Assembly: GCF_031453615.1 (NCBI RefSeq)
Contig: NZ_JAVIZT010000001.1
Coordinates: 868,001-932,000, forward strand
Direction: 5' to 3'
Length of the DNA stretch: 64,000 bases
Origin: Microbacterium sp. SORGH_AS_0428
GTDB taxonomy: Bacteria > Actinomycetota > Actinomycetes > Actinomycetales > Microbacteriaceae
Within the stretch, counting starts at the first letter, position 1, and the number at the start of each line of letters is the position of its first letter. Below the pieces are notes generated by a model, which was given only the letters and a program-made list of their open reading frames with translations, was not told where the DNA came from and ran no database searches. The position numbers were made by a program, and so were the translations under genes. Positions 26,204-35,026 of the stretch are shown here, piece by piece.

Positions 26204-26934
26204 TCGGCTTCGTCGTCGTCTCCCACAGCCGCCCGCTCGCGGAGGCCGCCGTGGCCCTCGCCACACAGATGGTCGCGGAGGGTCCGCCCCCGATCGAGAT
26301 CGCCGCGGGCTCCGCAGACGGCGGGTTCGGCACCGATGCAGCAGCCATCGCCGCATCCATCGACCGGCTCGACGCGTCCGAAGACGTCGTCGTACTGATG
26401 GATCTCGGCTCCGCCGTGCTGAGCGCCGAGATGGCGCTCGAGTTCGTGGAGCGGCCGGACCGCGTGCATCTGAGCGCCGCGCCCTTCGTCGAAGGGCTCG
26501 TCGCCGCCGTCGTGCTCGCGGCGACCGGTGCCGACTGGACGAGCATCCGGGCAGAGCTCGGCGGCGCGTACGCGCAGAAGGCACGCCACCTGGAGTCCGG
26601 GTCCGGGGAACCGGCGCCGACACCGGCGACGGCGCTCCGACCGCCGTCGGACGGTGACGAGGCATCCTTCGAGGCGGTCATCGTCAATCCCTCGGGGCTG
26701 CATGCGCGGCCCGCGGCGACGTTCGTGAAGACGGCGGCGAGGTTCGACGCACTCGTGGAGATCGAGAACGTCGACGCAGCGTCGGGCCCGGTCTCTGCCG
26801 CCAGCCTGCTCGCGCTCATCGCCCTGGGTGTCGGACGCGGTGCCCGCGTGCGCGTGCACGCGCGGGGGCGTGAGGCTCAGCCGGCGATCGACGCGCTGCG
26901 CGCCCTCGTCGAGGACGGCTTCGGCGAGGTCTGA
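26200..26934 (+). CDS. dhaM: DhaM phosphotransferase (EIIA-DhaM domain fused to HPr)
   Basis: A 244-residue two-domain phosphocarrier. Residues 1-130 form the mannose-type EIIA domain with the active His9 (FVVVSHS) and LMDLGSAVLSAEM; a short Pro-rich linker leads to an HPr domain (about 153-244) with His168 in NPSGLHARPAATF. Phosphate should pass from enzyme I to HPr, to the EIIA domain and on to DhaL. E. coli DhaM also carries an EI-like part that is missing here, so a separate enzyme I is needed. Its 3' end overlaps the convergent SorC regulator by 58 bases. Confidence 0.93.
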   Translation: MIGFVVVSHSRPLAEAAVALATQMVAEGPPPIEIAAGSADGGFGTDAAAIAASIDRLDASEDVVVLMDLGSAVLSAEMALEFVERPDRVHLSAAPFVEGLVAAVVLAATGADWTSIRAELGGAYAQKARHLESGSGEPAPTPATALRPPSDGDEASFEAVIVNPSGLHARPAATFVKTAARFDALVEIENVDAASGPVSAASLLALIALGVGRGARVRVHARGREAQPAIDALRALVEDGFGEV

Positions 26935-27914
26935 GCACTGCGCGTGCTCGTACGCGAGAGACTCATGAGCCTGCGCGCGACGGTCTCCTCCAGCACGAGG
27001 TCGGTGATGAGCCCCGCCGCCAGGGCACCCTGCAGCGCATCGATCTTCGACAGACCCGACATGACGCAGAAGCGCCGCGGGATGCGGCGGACGTCGTCGA
27101 GATCGGGGCCGCTGGAACGCAGATTCAACGACGGGATGTCGGAGGAGCCATCGATGCGATAGAACATCGTCGCGCAGTCGCCGACGACGCCCTCCTGCTC
27201 GATCAGCGCCAGATCACGCTGATCGAAGTAGTCGCCGGAGTAGACGTGGGAGGGAACGGCGGCGCGGGGCGATCCGAGACCGAACACGAACAGGCCGACG
27301 CGGCGCTGCATCTGCAGGACGGCGCGCACCGACCTCTCGCGCCACATCGCCTCCTTCGTGGCCGCCTCGTCGAAAAGCGCGGGCACCGGGAAATGGTGCA
27401 CGGACGCCGACCACGCGGCACCGAATCGCGAGAGGATCTCGCCGGCGTACGGGACGCCGAAGGTGTGCCCGTTGGCAGCCCCGTTCATCTGCACCACGTG
27501 CGTGTCGTGGGTGCGTTTGGTCGGCAGGTGTCGGGCGATGGCCGACAGCGTCGATCCCCACGCGATTCCGACGGTCATCGAGGAGTCGACGTGCTCGCTC
27601 AGGATGCGCGCCGCCGACAACGCGGTGCGGTCCAGACGCTCGGCCTCGCCGATGTGACTCGTGGTGGGAACGATGTGGACGGTGATGCCGAACCTCTCCG
27701 CCAGCCGCTCCTCGATCTGGCTGCGCGCCGCGAGCGGGGAGTGCACCGAGATCGACACGAGGCCCGTGTCGCGGGCATGGGAGATCAGCCGGGAGACCGA
27801 GGAACGCGAGGTGTGCATCTCGCGTGCGATCGCCTCCATCGTGAGGTCCTGCAGGTAGTACAGCTGTGCTGCGCGCAGCGCGTCGCGCACCTTCATCGAC
27901 CCGGCCTCCGCCAT
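26877..27914 (-). CDS. SorC family sugar-binding transcriptional regulator
   Basis: A 345-residue regulator with an N-terminal helix-turn-helix (about residues 18-45; MEAIAREMHTSRSSVSRLI) and a SorC/DeoR-like effector domain (from about 60; GIAWGSTLSAIARHL, SGLSKIDALQGALAAGLI). The effector is probably a phosphorylated sugar or triose such as DHAP or glycerol-3-phosphate. It lies between dhaKLM and divergent glpD and most likely controls one or both. ATG 27914 has AAGGG six bases upstream; ATG 27920 is also possible. The last 19 codons (Ser/Arg/Thr-rich) overlap the end of dhaM on the other strand. Confidence 0.87.
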   Translation of the reverse strand: MAEAGSMKVRDALRAAQLYYLQDLTMEAIAREMHTSRSSVSRLISHARDTGLVSISVHSPLAARSQIEERLAERFGITVHIVPTTSHIGEAERLDRTALSAARILSEHVDSSMTVGIAWGSTLSAIARHLPTKRTHDTHVVQMNGAANGHTFGVPYAGEILSRFGAAWSASVHHFPVPALFDEAATKEAMWRERSVRAVLQMQRRVGLFVFGLGSPRAAVPSHVYSGDYFDQRDLALIEQEGVVGDCATMFYRIDGSSDIPSLNLRSSGPDLDDVRRIPRRFCVMSGLSKIDALQGALAAGLITDLVLEETVARRLMSLSRTSTRSAQTSPKPSSTRARSASIAG

Positions 27915-27940
27915 GATCATCCCTTCGCCCGTCGCCCCAT

Positions 27941-27958
27941 TCTGCACGTTTGTGCAGA
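27941..27958. promoter_or_regulatory. Candidate operator of the SorC regulator
   Basis: The perfect dyad TCTGCAC-GTTT-GTGCAGA lies 27 bases upstream of the regulator start and 71 bases upstream of glpD. Its position between two divergent genes suits autoregulation and control of glpD. I saw no clear second copy before dhaK or glpF. Confidence 0.6.
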
Positions 27959-28028
27959 GAACTTGCGACGAGTTCCCATTTCCATGCAACCTGCCAAGGT
28001 TCCATCGATACGAAAGGTCGACGACGAC

Positions 28029-29738
28029 ATGTCGCTCTCTCCCTCGCTGCGACCTCAGGTCGCACAGATCCGCGACGCTCAGGATCTCGACGTTCTCATC
28101 GTGGGCGGCGGCATCAACGGCATCGCCACGCTCCGCGATCTCTCCCTCCAGGGCGTCAAGGCGGCGCTGGTCGAGCGCGGAGACTTCGTCTCCGGCGCAT
28201 CGAGTGCGTCCAGCCACATGGTGCACGGCGGCGTGCGCTACCTCGAGAACGGCGAGCTGCGCCTCGTCAAAGAGGCGGTCACCGAACGCAACGCGCTTCT
28301 GAAGACGGCCCCGCACTACGTCCGGCCGCTGCCGACGACCATCCCGATCTTCAAGACCTTCTCGGGGATCCTGTCCGCGCCCTTCCGACTGCTGGTCACG
28401 CATGGACGCGGCAAGCCGAACGAGCGCGGCGCGCTGCTGATCAAGATCGGCCTCGTGATCTACGACACCTTCTCGCGTGACGGCGGCTCCGTCCCGCGGC
28501 ACCGGTTCGTCGGCAAGAAGAAGTCGCTCGCCGACTTCCCCGAGATGAACGACGGACTGGCCTACACGGCCACCTACTACGACGCCTCCATGCACGACCC
28601 CGAGCGCCTCGCACTGGACGTGCTCTCGGACGGCCTCGAGGATGGCTCCGCGATGGCGGCGAACTACGTCACGGCGATCGGCGCGGACGAGAACGGCGTT
28701 CTCCTGCGCGACGAGGTCACCGGCACCGAGTTCACCGTTGCGGCCAAGGTCGTGCTCAACACGTCGGGCCCGTGGACGGACCTCACCAATGCAGCCCTCG
28801 GCACCCCGACCCGTTACATGGGCGGCACCAAGGGCTCACACATCGTGCTGGACAACCCGGAGCTGCTGGCGGCCACCCGCGGTCGGGAGATCTTCTTCGA
28901 GCACTCGGACGGCCGGATCGTGCTGATCTACCCGCTCAAGGGGCGCGTGCTCGTCGGGACCACCGACATCGACGCCGACCCCTCCAAGAAGGTCACCTGC
29001 ACCGACGACGAGATCCAGTACTTCTTCGATCTGGTGCGCCACGTCTTCCCGACGATCGAGGTCGACCGCTCTCAGATCGTCTACACCTTCTCCGGCATCC
29101 GCCCGCTGCCGCGTCACGACGACACGGCCCCCGGGTTCGTCTCCCGCGACTACCGGATCGTCGACGGCACACTGGGCAAGACGCCGACCCTCAGCCTCGT
29201 GGGCGGCAAGTGGACCACCTTCCGCGCCCTGGCGGAGCACCTCAGCACCCGTGCGCTCGAGAAGCTCGGACGTACGCACCGCGTGAGCACGCAGGGCCTG
29301 GCGATCGGCGGCGGCAAGGGCTACCCGATGACCCCCGAAGCCCGCCGCGCCTGGGTCGCCGAGCGCAGCGGCCGCCACTCCGCCTCGCTCGTGCTCAGCC
29401 TGCTGGACCGGTACGGCACACGCGCCGAGGCCGTCCTCGCCGACCTCCCGGCACAGCCGACCGAGCTCGCGCACGCGCACGGCTACTTCCGCGAGGAGCT
29501 CGCCTACCTCGCGCGCACCGAGCAGGTCGTACACCTCATCGACCTGCTGCTGCGCCGCACGGACATCGCCTTCGTCGGCGGGCTGAGCTCCGCCACCCTG
29601 CAAGAGGCCGCCGAGGCGATCGCCGAGCCGCTCGGGTGGGACGACGCACGCGTGAGCGAAGAGGTCGCTCACTCCACCCAGGTCCTTCGGGAGGACCACC
29701 GTGTCGACCTCGCGAAGGGCGGACGACTGGCTTCCTGA
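28029..29738 (+). CDS. glpD: Glycerol-3-phosphate dehydrogenase (FAD, aerobic type)
   Basis: Membrane-associated flavoenzyme oxidising glycerol-3-phosphate to DHAP and passing electrons to quinone. The 569-residue protein has the FAD motif VLIVGGGINGIATLRDLSL (about residues 22-40), GASSASSHMVHGGVRYLENGE, and the DAO-type fold with YTFSGIRPLP and LVGGKWTTFR. ATG 28029 is preceded by AAAGG; the frame is open far upstream without support. It is divergent from the SorC regulator and followed by glpF and glpK, completing glycerol uptake and oxidation. Confidence 0.96.
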   Translation: MSLSPSLRPQVAQIRDAQDLDVLIVGGGINGIATLRDLSLQGVKAALVERGDFVSGASSASSHMVHGGVRYLENGELRLVKEAVTERNALLKTAPHYVRPLPTTIPIFKTFSGILSAPFRLLVTHGRGKPNERGALLIKIGLVIYDTFSRDGGSVPRHRFVGKKKSLADFPEMNDGLAYTATYYDASMHDPERLALDVLSDGLEDGSAMAANYVTAIGADENGVLLRDEVTGTEFTVAAKVVLNTSGPWTDLTNAALGTPTRYMGGTKGSHIVLDNPELLAATRGREIFFEHSDGRIVLIYPLKGRVLVGTTDIDADPSKKVTCTDDEIQYFFDLVRHVFPTIEVDRSQIVYTFSGIRPLPRHDDTAPGFVSRDYRIVDGTLGKTPTLSLVGGKWTTFRALAEHLSTRALEKLGRTHRVSTQGLAIGGGKGYPMTPEARRAWVAERSGRHSASLVLSLLDRYGTRAEAVLADLPAQPTELAHAHGYFREELAYLARTEQVVHLIDLLLRRTDIAFVGGLSSATLQEAAEAIAEPLGWDDARVSEEVAHSTQVLREDHRVDLAKGGRLAS

Positions 29739-29744
29739 GAGAAC

Positions 29745-29776
29745 GTGCGGGCGCGCCCTCTGGTGCGCGCCCGCAC
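29745..29776 (+). terminator. Hairpin terminator after glpD
   Basis: GTGCGGGCGCGC (29745-29756) pairs perfectly with 29765-29776, six bases after the glpD stop. A TAGTTT follows at 29784-29789, which may act as a weak tail or as the -10 box of a separate glpF promoter. Confidence 0.6.
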
Positions 29777-29800
29777 ACCGCTCTAGTTTCGGAGCAACCC

Positions 29801-29837
29801 GATGTCCCGCCGCACGAAGGGGCGACAGGCGGGCATC
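29801..29837 (+). other. Secondary structure in the glpF leader
   Basis: GATG-T-CCCGCC (29801-29811) can pair with GGCGGG-CATC (29828-29837): ten pairs with one bulged T, 20 bases before the glpF start. It could regulate translation or simply be chance in GC-rich DNA. Confidence 0.35.
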
Positions 29838-29857
29838 ACTGAAAGGTCAATGTAGAC

Positions 29858-30616
29858 ATGAACGAAGTCAATCTCGGTTTGTACTTCCTCTCCGAAACCG
29901 TGGGAACGGCGATGCTGCTGTTGCTCGGTTGCGGTGTGGTTGCGAACGTCGCTCTGACGAAGACGAAGGGCAACGGCGGCGGATTCCTCCTCGTCAACTG
30001 GGGCTGGGGCCTCGCGGTCTTCGCCGGTGTCATCGTCTCGGCGTACTCCGGTGCACAGCTCAACCCGGCCGTGTCCATCGGTCTTCTCGTCCACGGGGAC
30101 ATCAGCGTCGCGCAGTTCGGGATCGCGGTGCTCGCCCAGATGCTGGGTGCCATCATCGGCGCCGTCCTGTGCTGGGTCGCCTACAAGCAGCACTTCGACG
30201 AAGAGCCCGACCCGGCGAACAAGCTCGGCGTGTTCTCCACGGGGCCGGCGATCCGCTCCTACGGCTGGAACCTCATGACGGAGATCATCGCGACCTTCGT
30301 GCTCGTGTTCGTCATCTTCGGATTCCGTAACTACGGCGTCGCCGACATCGGCGTCCCCGGCGGCCTCGGCGGCCTGGCGGCCGTGCCGGTGGCGCTGCTC
30401 GTGGTCGGAATCGGCGCCTCCCTCGGTGGCCCGACCGGATACGCGATCAACCCCGCCCGCGACCTGGGCCCGCGCATCGCGCACGCCATCCTGCCCATCA
30501 AGGGCAAGGGCTCCAGCGACTGGTCCTACTCGTGGGTGCCGGTCGTCGGTCCGCTCATCGGTGGCACGCTCGCCGGCCTGCTCGCACCGGCCCTGCTGGG
30601 CTTCGTCGTCGCCTGA
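29858..30616 (+). CDS. glpF: Glycerol facilitator (aquaglyceroporin)
   Basis: Membrane channel for glycerol entry. The 252-residue protein has six hydrophobic helices plus two half-helices and both signature motifs, LNPAVS (about residue 68) and INPARD (about residue 198), the latter followed by the Asp common in glycerol-conducting members. AAAGG lies upstream of ATG 29858. It stands between glpD and glpK; the hairpin after glpD suggests partly separate transcription. A water channel is possible but the context strongly favours glycerol. Confidence 0.95.
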   Translation: MNEVNLGLYFLSETVGTAMLLLLGCGVVANVALTKTKGNGGGFLLVNWGWGLAVFAGVIVSAYSGAQLNPAVSIGLLVHGDISVAQFGIAVLAQMLGAIIGAVLCWVAYKQHFDEEPDPANKLGVFSTGPAIRSYGWNLMTEIIATFVLVFVIFGFRNYGVADIGVPGGLGGLAAVPVALLVVGIGASLGGPTGYAINPARDLGPRIAHAILPIKGKGSSDWSYSWVPVVGPLIGGTLAGLLAPALLGFVVA

Positions 30617-30701
30617 TCCGACCCACTCCCGGGTGGGCGGAGCACCCGCGCGCCGCCCACCCTCCCCACCATCCGAACCAATAGACAAGGAAGTCCATCC
30701 A

Positions 30702-32213
30702 ATGGCTGACTACGTCCTCGCCATCGACCAGGGAACCACCTCGACGCGCGCGATGATCTTCGACCGCAAGGGAAGCGTGATCTCCGTCGGGCAGAAGGAG
30801 CACGAGCAGATCTTCCCGAAGGCCGGCTGGGTCGAGCACGACCCCGCCGAGATCTGGCGCAACACCCAGGAGGTCATCGGCCTCGCGCTGAGCCGCGCCG
30901 ACATCACGCGCCACGACATCGCCGCGATCGGCATCACCAACCAGCGCGAGACCGCGGTGGTCTGGGACAAGAACACCGGAAAGCCCGTCTACAACGCCAT
31001 CGTCTGGCAGGACACCCGCACGCAGTCGATCGTCGATCGTCTCGCGGACGGCGACACCGACCGCTACAAGGACATCGTGGGCCTGCCGCTTGCGACCTAC
31101 TTCTCCGGAACCAAGATCGTCTGGATCCTCGAGAACGTCGAGGGTGCGCGCGAGAAGGCGGAGGCCGGCGACCTGATCTTCGGCACCACCGACACCTGGG
31201 TGCTCTGGAACCTCACCGGCGGCACCGAGGGCGGCGTGCACGCGACGGACGTCACGAACGCGAGCCGGACGCTGTTCATGGACCTCGAGACGCTCCAGTG
31301 GCGCGACGACATCCTCGCCGACTTCGGTGTGCCGCGCTCGATGATGCCGGAGATCCGGTCCTCGTCCGAGGTCTATGGCACCGCGGAGTCGTCCTCGCTG
31401 CTGCGCGAGACCCCGGTCGCCGGCATCCTGGGCGACCAGCAGGCCGCCACCTTCGGTCAGGCCGCCTACGACCCGGGTGAGAGCAAGAACACCTACGGCA
31501 CCGGCAACTTCCTGATCTTCCAGACCGGCGAGGAGATCGTCCGCTCCAAGAACGGGCTGCTGACGACGCTGGGATACAAGCTCGGCGACGGTCCGGCGCA
31601 CTACGCGCTCGAAGGCTCGATCGCAGTGACCGGTTCCCTCATCCAGTGGCTGCGCGACCAGCTCGGGATCATCTCGTCCGCGCCCGAGGTCGAGAAGCTC
31701 GCCGAGAGCGTCGACGACAACGGCGGCGTGTACTTCGTGCCGGCGTTCTCCGGCCTGTTCGCTCCGTACTGGCGCCCGGACGCCCGTGGCGCGATCGTCG
31801 GCATGACCCGCTACGTGAACAAGGGCCACATCGCCCGCGCCGCGCTCGAGGCGACGGCTTTCCAGTCGCGCGAGGTGCTCGATGCGGTCAACGCCGATTC
31901 CGGCGTCGACCTCACCGAGCTGAAGGTCGACGGTGGCATGACCGCGAACGACGCCCTCATGCAGTTCCAGGCCGACATCCTGGGCGTGCCGGTCGTGCGC
32001 CCGGTCGTCGCCGAGACCACGGCTCTGGGCGCCGCGTACGCCGCGGGCCTGGCCGTCGGCTTCTGGGACAACCTCGACGACCTGCGCGCCAACTGGCAGG
32101 AGGACAAGCGCTGGGAGCCCAACATGGATCCCGAGGAGCGCGACCGTCAGCTGCGCCTGTGGAAGAAGGCCGTGACGAAGTCCATGGACTGGGTCGACGA
32201 CGACGTGCGCTGA
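30702..32213 (+). CDS. glpK: Glycerol kinase
   Basis: Phosphorylates glycerol to glycerol-3-phosphate, trapping it in the cell. The 503-residue FGGY-family kinase opens with the ATP-binding [52 protein letters not shown] and the C-terminal [17 protein letters not shown] are all present. ATG 30702 follows AAGGAAG; the open frame extends upstream through glpF without support. The gene lies 85 bases after glpF and ends the glycerol block with a strong terminator. Confidence 0.97.
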   Translation: MADYVLAIDQGTTSTRAMIFDRKGSVISVGQKEHEQIFPKAGWVEHDPAEIWRNTQEVIGLALSRADITRHDIAAIGITNQRETAVVWDKNTGKPVYNAIVWQDTRTQSIVDRLADGDTDRYKDIVGLPLATYFSGTKIVWILENVEGAREKAEAGDLIFGTTDTWVLWNLTGGTEGGVHATDVTNASRTLFMDLETLQWRDDILADFGVPRSMMPEIRSSSEVYGTAESSSLLRETPVAGILGDQQAATFGQAAYDPGESKNTYGTGNFLIFQTGEEIVRSKNGLLTTLGYKLGDGPAHYALEGSIAVTGSLIQWLRDQLGIISSAPEVEKLAESVDDNGGVYFVPAFSGLFAPYWRPDARGAIVGMTRYVNKGHIARAALEATAFQSREVLDAVNADSGVDLTELKVDGGMTANDALMQFQADILGVPVVRPVVAETTALGAAYAAGLAVGFWDNLDDLRANWQEDKRWEPNMDPEERDRQLRLWKKAVTKSMDWVDDDVR

Positions 32214-32225
32214 GATCTGCACGAC

Positions 32226-32262
32226 GAGACGCCCCGCGGGTTCCGAACCCGCGGGGCGTCTC
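32226..32262 (+). terminator. Strong terminator after glpK
   Basis: GAGACGCCCCGCGGGTT (32226-32242) pairs perfectly with 32246-32262 across a three-base loop and is followed by TTCGTT. It may also serve the convergent OsmC-like gene. Confidence 0.9.
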
Positions 32263-32279
32263 TTCGTTCACGCCGGCGC

Positions 32280-32759
32280 TCAGCCGGCTGCGGTGACCTG
32301 CGCCTGGTGCCGCACCGGGAAGTTCACCGAGTTCGCGATGAAGCACCAATCGTGGGCCGTGGCGTGCGCGGCCTCCGCGGCGGGGATCATCGACGCGTCC
32401 GCCACGACGACACGGGGCGTCAGCAGCACGTCCGTGAAGCGCCCTGCTCCCGATCCGTCGTCGGTCATCGTGCCCTCGGCGGCGTCTTCGTAGGAGACGA
32501 CGACGACCCCCGCCACGACGCACGCGTGCAGGTAGGACAGCAGGTGGCACTGGCTGAGCGCGGCGAGGAGCATGTCCTCGGGGTTCCACCGCTCAGGGTC
32601 GCCCCGGAACGGCTTGTCGGCGGAACCCCGCAGCTCCGGCTTGCCGTCTATCGTCAGAGTGACGTCGCGGTCATAGTCGCGGTAGCCGCTCGTCCCGGTG
32701 CCGCGATTGCCGGTCCAGAGCGCGTTCAGACGGTAGTGGTGGGTGCCAGGCATGGGCAC
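32280..32759 (-). CDS. OsmC/Ohr family protein
   Basis: A 159-residue protein of the OsmC/Ohr group, thiol peroxidases that reduce organic hydroperoxides. The first catalytic cysteine lies in LSQCHLLSYL (about residue 70) and the second in AHDWCFIANSVNFPV (about residue 140), with NPEDMLLAALSQ a typical run. GTG 32759 or ATG 32753 may be the start; the latter begins MPGTHHYRLNALWTGNRG. It is convergent with glpK and divergent from asparaginase. Role in oxidative stress defence is inferred from the family. Confidence 0.88.
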   Translation of the reverse strand: MPMPGTHHYRLNALWTGNRGTGTSGYRDYDRDVTLTIDGKPELRGSADKPFRGDPERWNPEDMLLAALSQCHLLSYLHACVVAGVVVVSYEDAAEGTMTDDGSGAGRFTDVLLTPRVVVADASMIPAAEAAHATAHDWCFIANSVNFPVRHQAQVTAAG

Positions 32760-32788
32760 AGTCTGTCATGGCGGATGCGGGCGCCGAC

Positions 32789-32794
32789 TACGCT
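32789..32794 (+). promoter_or_regulatory. -10 box for the asparaginase gene, leaderless arrangement
   Basis: TACGCT is followed by GAGAGG and the ATG at 32801. GAGAGG abuts the start codon, too close to work as a ribosome binding site, so a leaderless start fits better. Confidence 0.5.
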
Positions 32795-32800
32795 GAGAGG

Positions 32801-33790
32801 ATGCCCGAGACGTTCTCCGCCACCGCCGCCGTCGAGCTCGCCGTCGTGGAACGCAGCGGGTTCGTGGAGTCCCGTCACACCGGATCCGCAGTGGTCCTCT
32901 CCCCCGACGGCACCGTGCTCGCCGCGCACGGCGATCCCGCATCCGCCGTGCTGCCGCGCTCCACCCTCAAGCCGCTGCAGGCCCTCGCGTGCGTGACCGC
33001 CGGGGCTGCGCTGGAGGGTGAGCGGCTCGGCCTCGCCACCGCCAGCCACGCGGGGACCGAGCGGCACGTCGCCGTGGTGCGCTCCATCCTGGAGGACGCG
33101 GGCTGCACCGAGGACGACCTCGGATGCCCGCCGGCCTGGCCCGCCGATACGGCCACACGGGATGAGATGGTGCGCGATCACGCGACGCGGTCCCGCATCC
33201 GGATGAACTGCTCCGGCAAGCACGCGGCGATGCTGCTCGCCTGCCGCGCGACCGGCTGGGACACCGAGGGCTATCTGGATCCCGCGCACCCGCTGCAGCA
33301 GCACATCCGCGAGGTCGTGGAGCGGCTGACCGGCGAACGGCCGGTCGCGGTGGCGGTCGACGGATGCGGCGCTCCTGTGCCGGCGCTGACGCTCACGGGC
33401 CTGGCGCGCGCCCTGCATCGTATGGGGACGTCATCGGAGAGCTCCCCGTTCGCCCTGCACCGCAGCGCCGCGACGCTCATGGCCGCCGTGCGGGAGAACC
33501 CGTGGACGATCGACGGCCCGGGCCGGCCGGACACCGTGATCATCGAGCGCACCGGCGTGTTCACCAAGACGGGCGCCGAAGGACTCGTCGTCATGGTGGC
33601 CCCCGACGGGACCACGGCGGCCGTCAAGATGCTCGACGGATCCTCGCGCGCCACGGCGACGGTGGGCCTGCGTCTGCTCGAGCGCGCGGGTGCGCTCGCG
33701 ACGTCCGACGCGGATGCGGCGCGCCGCGACCTCTCCCTCGCCGTTCACGGCGGCGACGCGATCGTCGGCGTCATCCGTCCGACGGTGTGA
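32801..33790 (+). CDS. Asparaginase, Rhizobium-type (asparaginase_II family)
   Basis: Hydrolyses asparagine to aspartate and ammonia. The 329-residue protein matches the thermolabile rhizobial-type family, unrelated to E. coli AnsA/AnsB: ELAVVERSGFVESRHTGSAV at the N-terminus, LPRSTLKPLQALA, ASHAGTERHV, RMNCSGKHAAML and VDGCGAPVPALTLTG. The Ser-Lys and Cys residues in these motifs form the active site in solved relatives. An upstream ATG at 32768 is in frame, but the -10 box favours 32801. Its end overlaps the convergent saccharopine-dehydrogenase-like gene by 20 bases. Confidence 0.9.
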   Translation: MPETFSATAAVELAVVERSGFVESRHTGSAVVLSPDGTVLAAHGDPASAVLPRSTLKPLQALACVTAGAALEGERLGLATASHAGTERHVAVVRSILEDAGCTEDDLGCPPAWPADTATRDEMVRDHATRSRIRMNCSGKHAAMLLACRATGWDTEGYLDPAHPLQQHIREVVERLTGERPVAVAVDGCGAPVPALTLTGLARALHRMGTSSESSPFALHRSAATLMAAVRENPWTIDGPGRPDTVIIERTGVFTKTGAEGLVVMVAPDGTTAAVKMLDGSSRATATVGLRLLERAGALATSDADAARRDLSLAVHGGDAIVGVIRPTV

Positions 33791-35012
33791 TCTCCTTCTC
33801 CACCATCCCCCACGGCGAGCCGTAGCCCGCGGGAGCGGGCGCCGCCAGCAGGTCGAGGAACGGCCTCGCATCGAAGGCCTCCGGGCCGAGCACGCCCTCG
33901 CCCGCCCAGTCGCCTCGCGCCAGGAGCTCGAGGGCGATGACGGGATTGATCGCAGTCTGCCAGACGACGGCCTGCGAGTTGTCCTGGCGCATGGTCTGCT
34001 CGTTGTCCGCCACGTGGTACAGGTAGGTCGATCGCGGCTCGCCGTCTTTGCCGGTGCCCCGCACCCACACGCCCGCGCAGGTCTTGCCGGTCATGCGGTC
34101 GCCGAGCGTCGCCGGGTCGGGAAGCGCCGCTGCCACGACATCGCGCGGAGACACCTCCACACCCTTCACGGTCACGGGGTCGGTGCGGTCGAGCCCCGTC
34201 TTGTGGAGCACCTGCAGCACTTGGATGAACTCGTCACCGAGGCCGTACTTGAACGTGACGCGCTTCGCGTTCGTCCAGCGCGGCATGAGGAGGACTTCCT
34301 CGTGCTCCACGTTCACGCACTCCACCGGCCCGATTCCCTCGGGGAAGTCGAAGACCTCCGGCTCCGAGAACGGAGCGGTCGTGTACCACCCGCGATCCTT
34401 CTCGTAGATCACGGGCGGGTTCAGACACTCCTCGATCGTGGTCCAGATGGAGAACGAGGGGGCGAAGTCATAACCCTCGACGACGAGGTTCGCGCCGTCG
34501 CGCACGCCGAGCTCGTCGATCTCGTCGAACAGTTCGTCCTGCGCGTAGCGGGCGAACACGTCCGACAGCCCGGGCTCCACCCCGATGCCCACGAGCGCCA
34601 GCCGCCCCGCCTCGCGCCACTTCTCGGCGGCGGCGAACTGCTCGTCGCCGAGCTTGACCCCCGGAAGCTCATACGGCTTCTCCGGATGCGGCTTCGACAG
34701 GCTCATCGCCATGTCGAGGTAGGTGGCGCCGGCATCGAAGACGCCGCTGAAGATCGGCATCACGAACCGGGGGTCGACCGCGTTCAGCACGTGTGTGGCG
34801 CCACTGTCGCGCACGAGGGCCGCGACGGATGCCGCATCCGAGGCGTCCACCTGAGCGGCGCTGAATCGGGGATCGGCGAGCTCTGCGACGAGCGCCTCGG
34901 GCCTGGCCGGATCGTAGTCGGCGATCACCACGGCGTCGAAGAAGTCGCGACGGACGGCGATCCGAGCCGCCGCGGAACCGACGCCTCCGGCGCCGATGAT
35001 GAGGATGCGCAT
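33771..35012 (-). CDS. Saccharopine-dehydrogenase-like oxidoreductase
   Basis: A 413-residue NAD(P)-dependent enzyme with an N-terminal Rossmann motif MRILIIGAGGVGSAAA and the saccharopine dehydrogenase fold (THVLNAVDPRFVMPI, GATYLDMAMS, GIGVEPGLSDVFA). The family includes saccharopine and carboxy(nor)spermidine dehydrogenases, which join an amine or amino acid to an aldehyde; sequence alone does not decide. It follows an APC permease by 14 bases in one operon, so the permease probably imports its substrate or a precursor, such as lysine or a polyamine. ATG at 35012 has AGGAGA upstream. Confidence 0.8.
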   Translation of the reverse strand: MRILIIGAGGVGSAAARIAVRRDFFDAVVIADYDPARPEALVAELADPRFSAAQVDASDAASVAALVRDSGATHVLNAVDPRFVMPIFSGVFDAGATYLDMAMSLSKPHPEKPYELPGVKLGDEQFAAAEKWREAGRLALVGIGVEPGLSDVFARYAQDELFDEIDELGVRDGANLVVEGYDFAPSFSIWTTIEECLNPPVIYEKDRGWYTTAPFSEPEVFDFPEGIGPVECVNVEHEEVLLMPRWTNAKRVTFKYGLGDEFIQVLQVLHKTGLDRTDPVTVKGVEVSPRDVVAAALPDPATLGDRMTGKTCAGVWVRGTGKDGEPRSTYLYHVADNEQTMRQDNSQAVVWQTAINPVIALELLARGDWAGEGVLGPEAFDARPFLDLLAAPAPAGYGSPWGMVEKEITPSDG

Positions 35013-35026
35013 GCTGTTCTCCTGTC

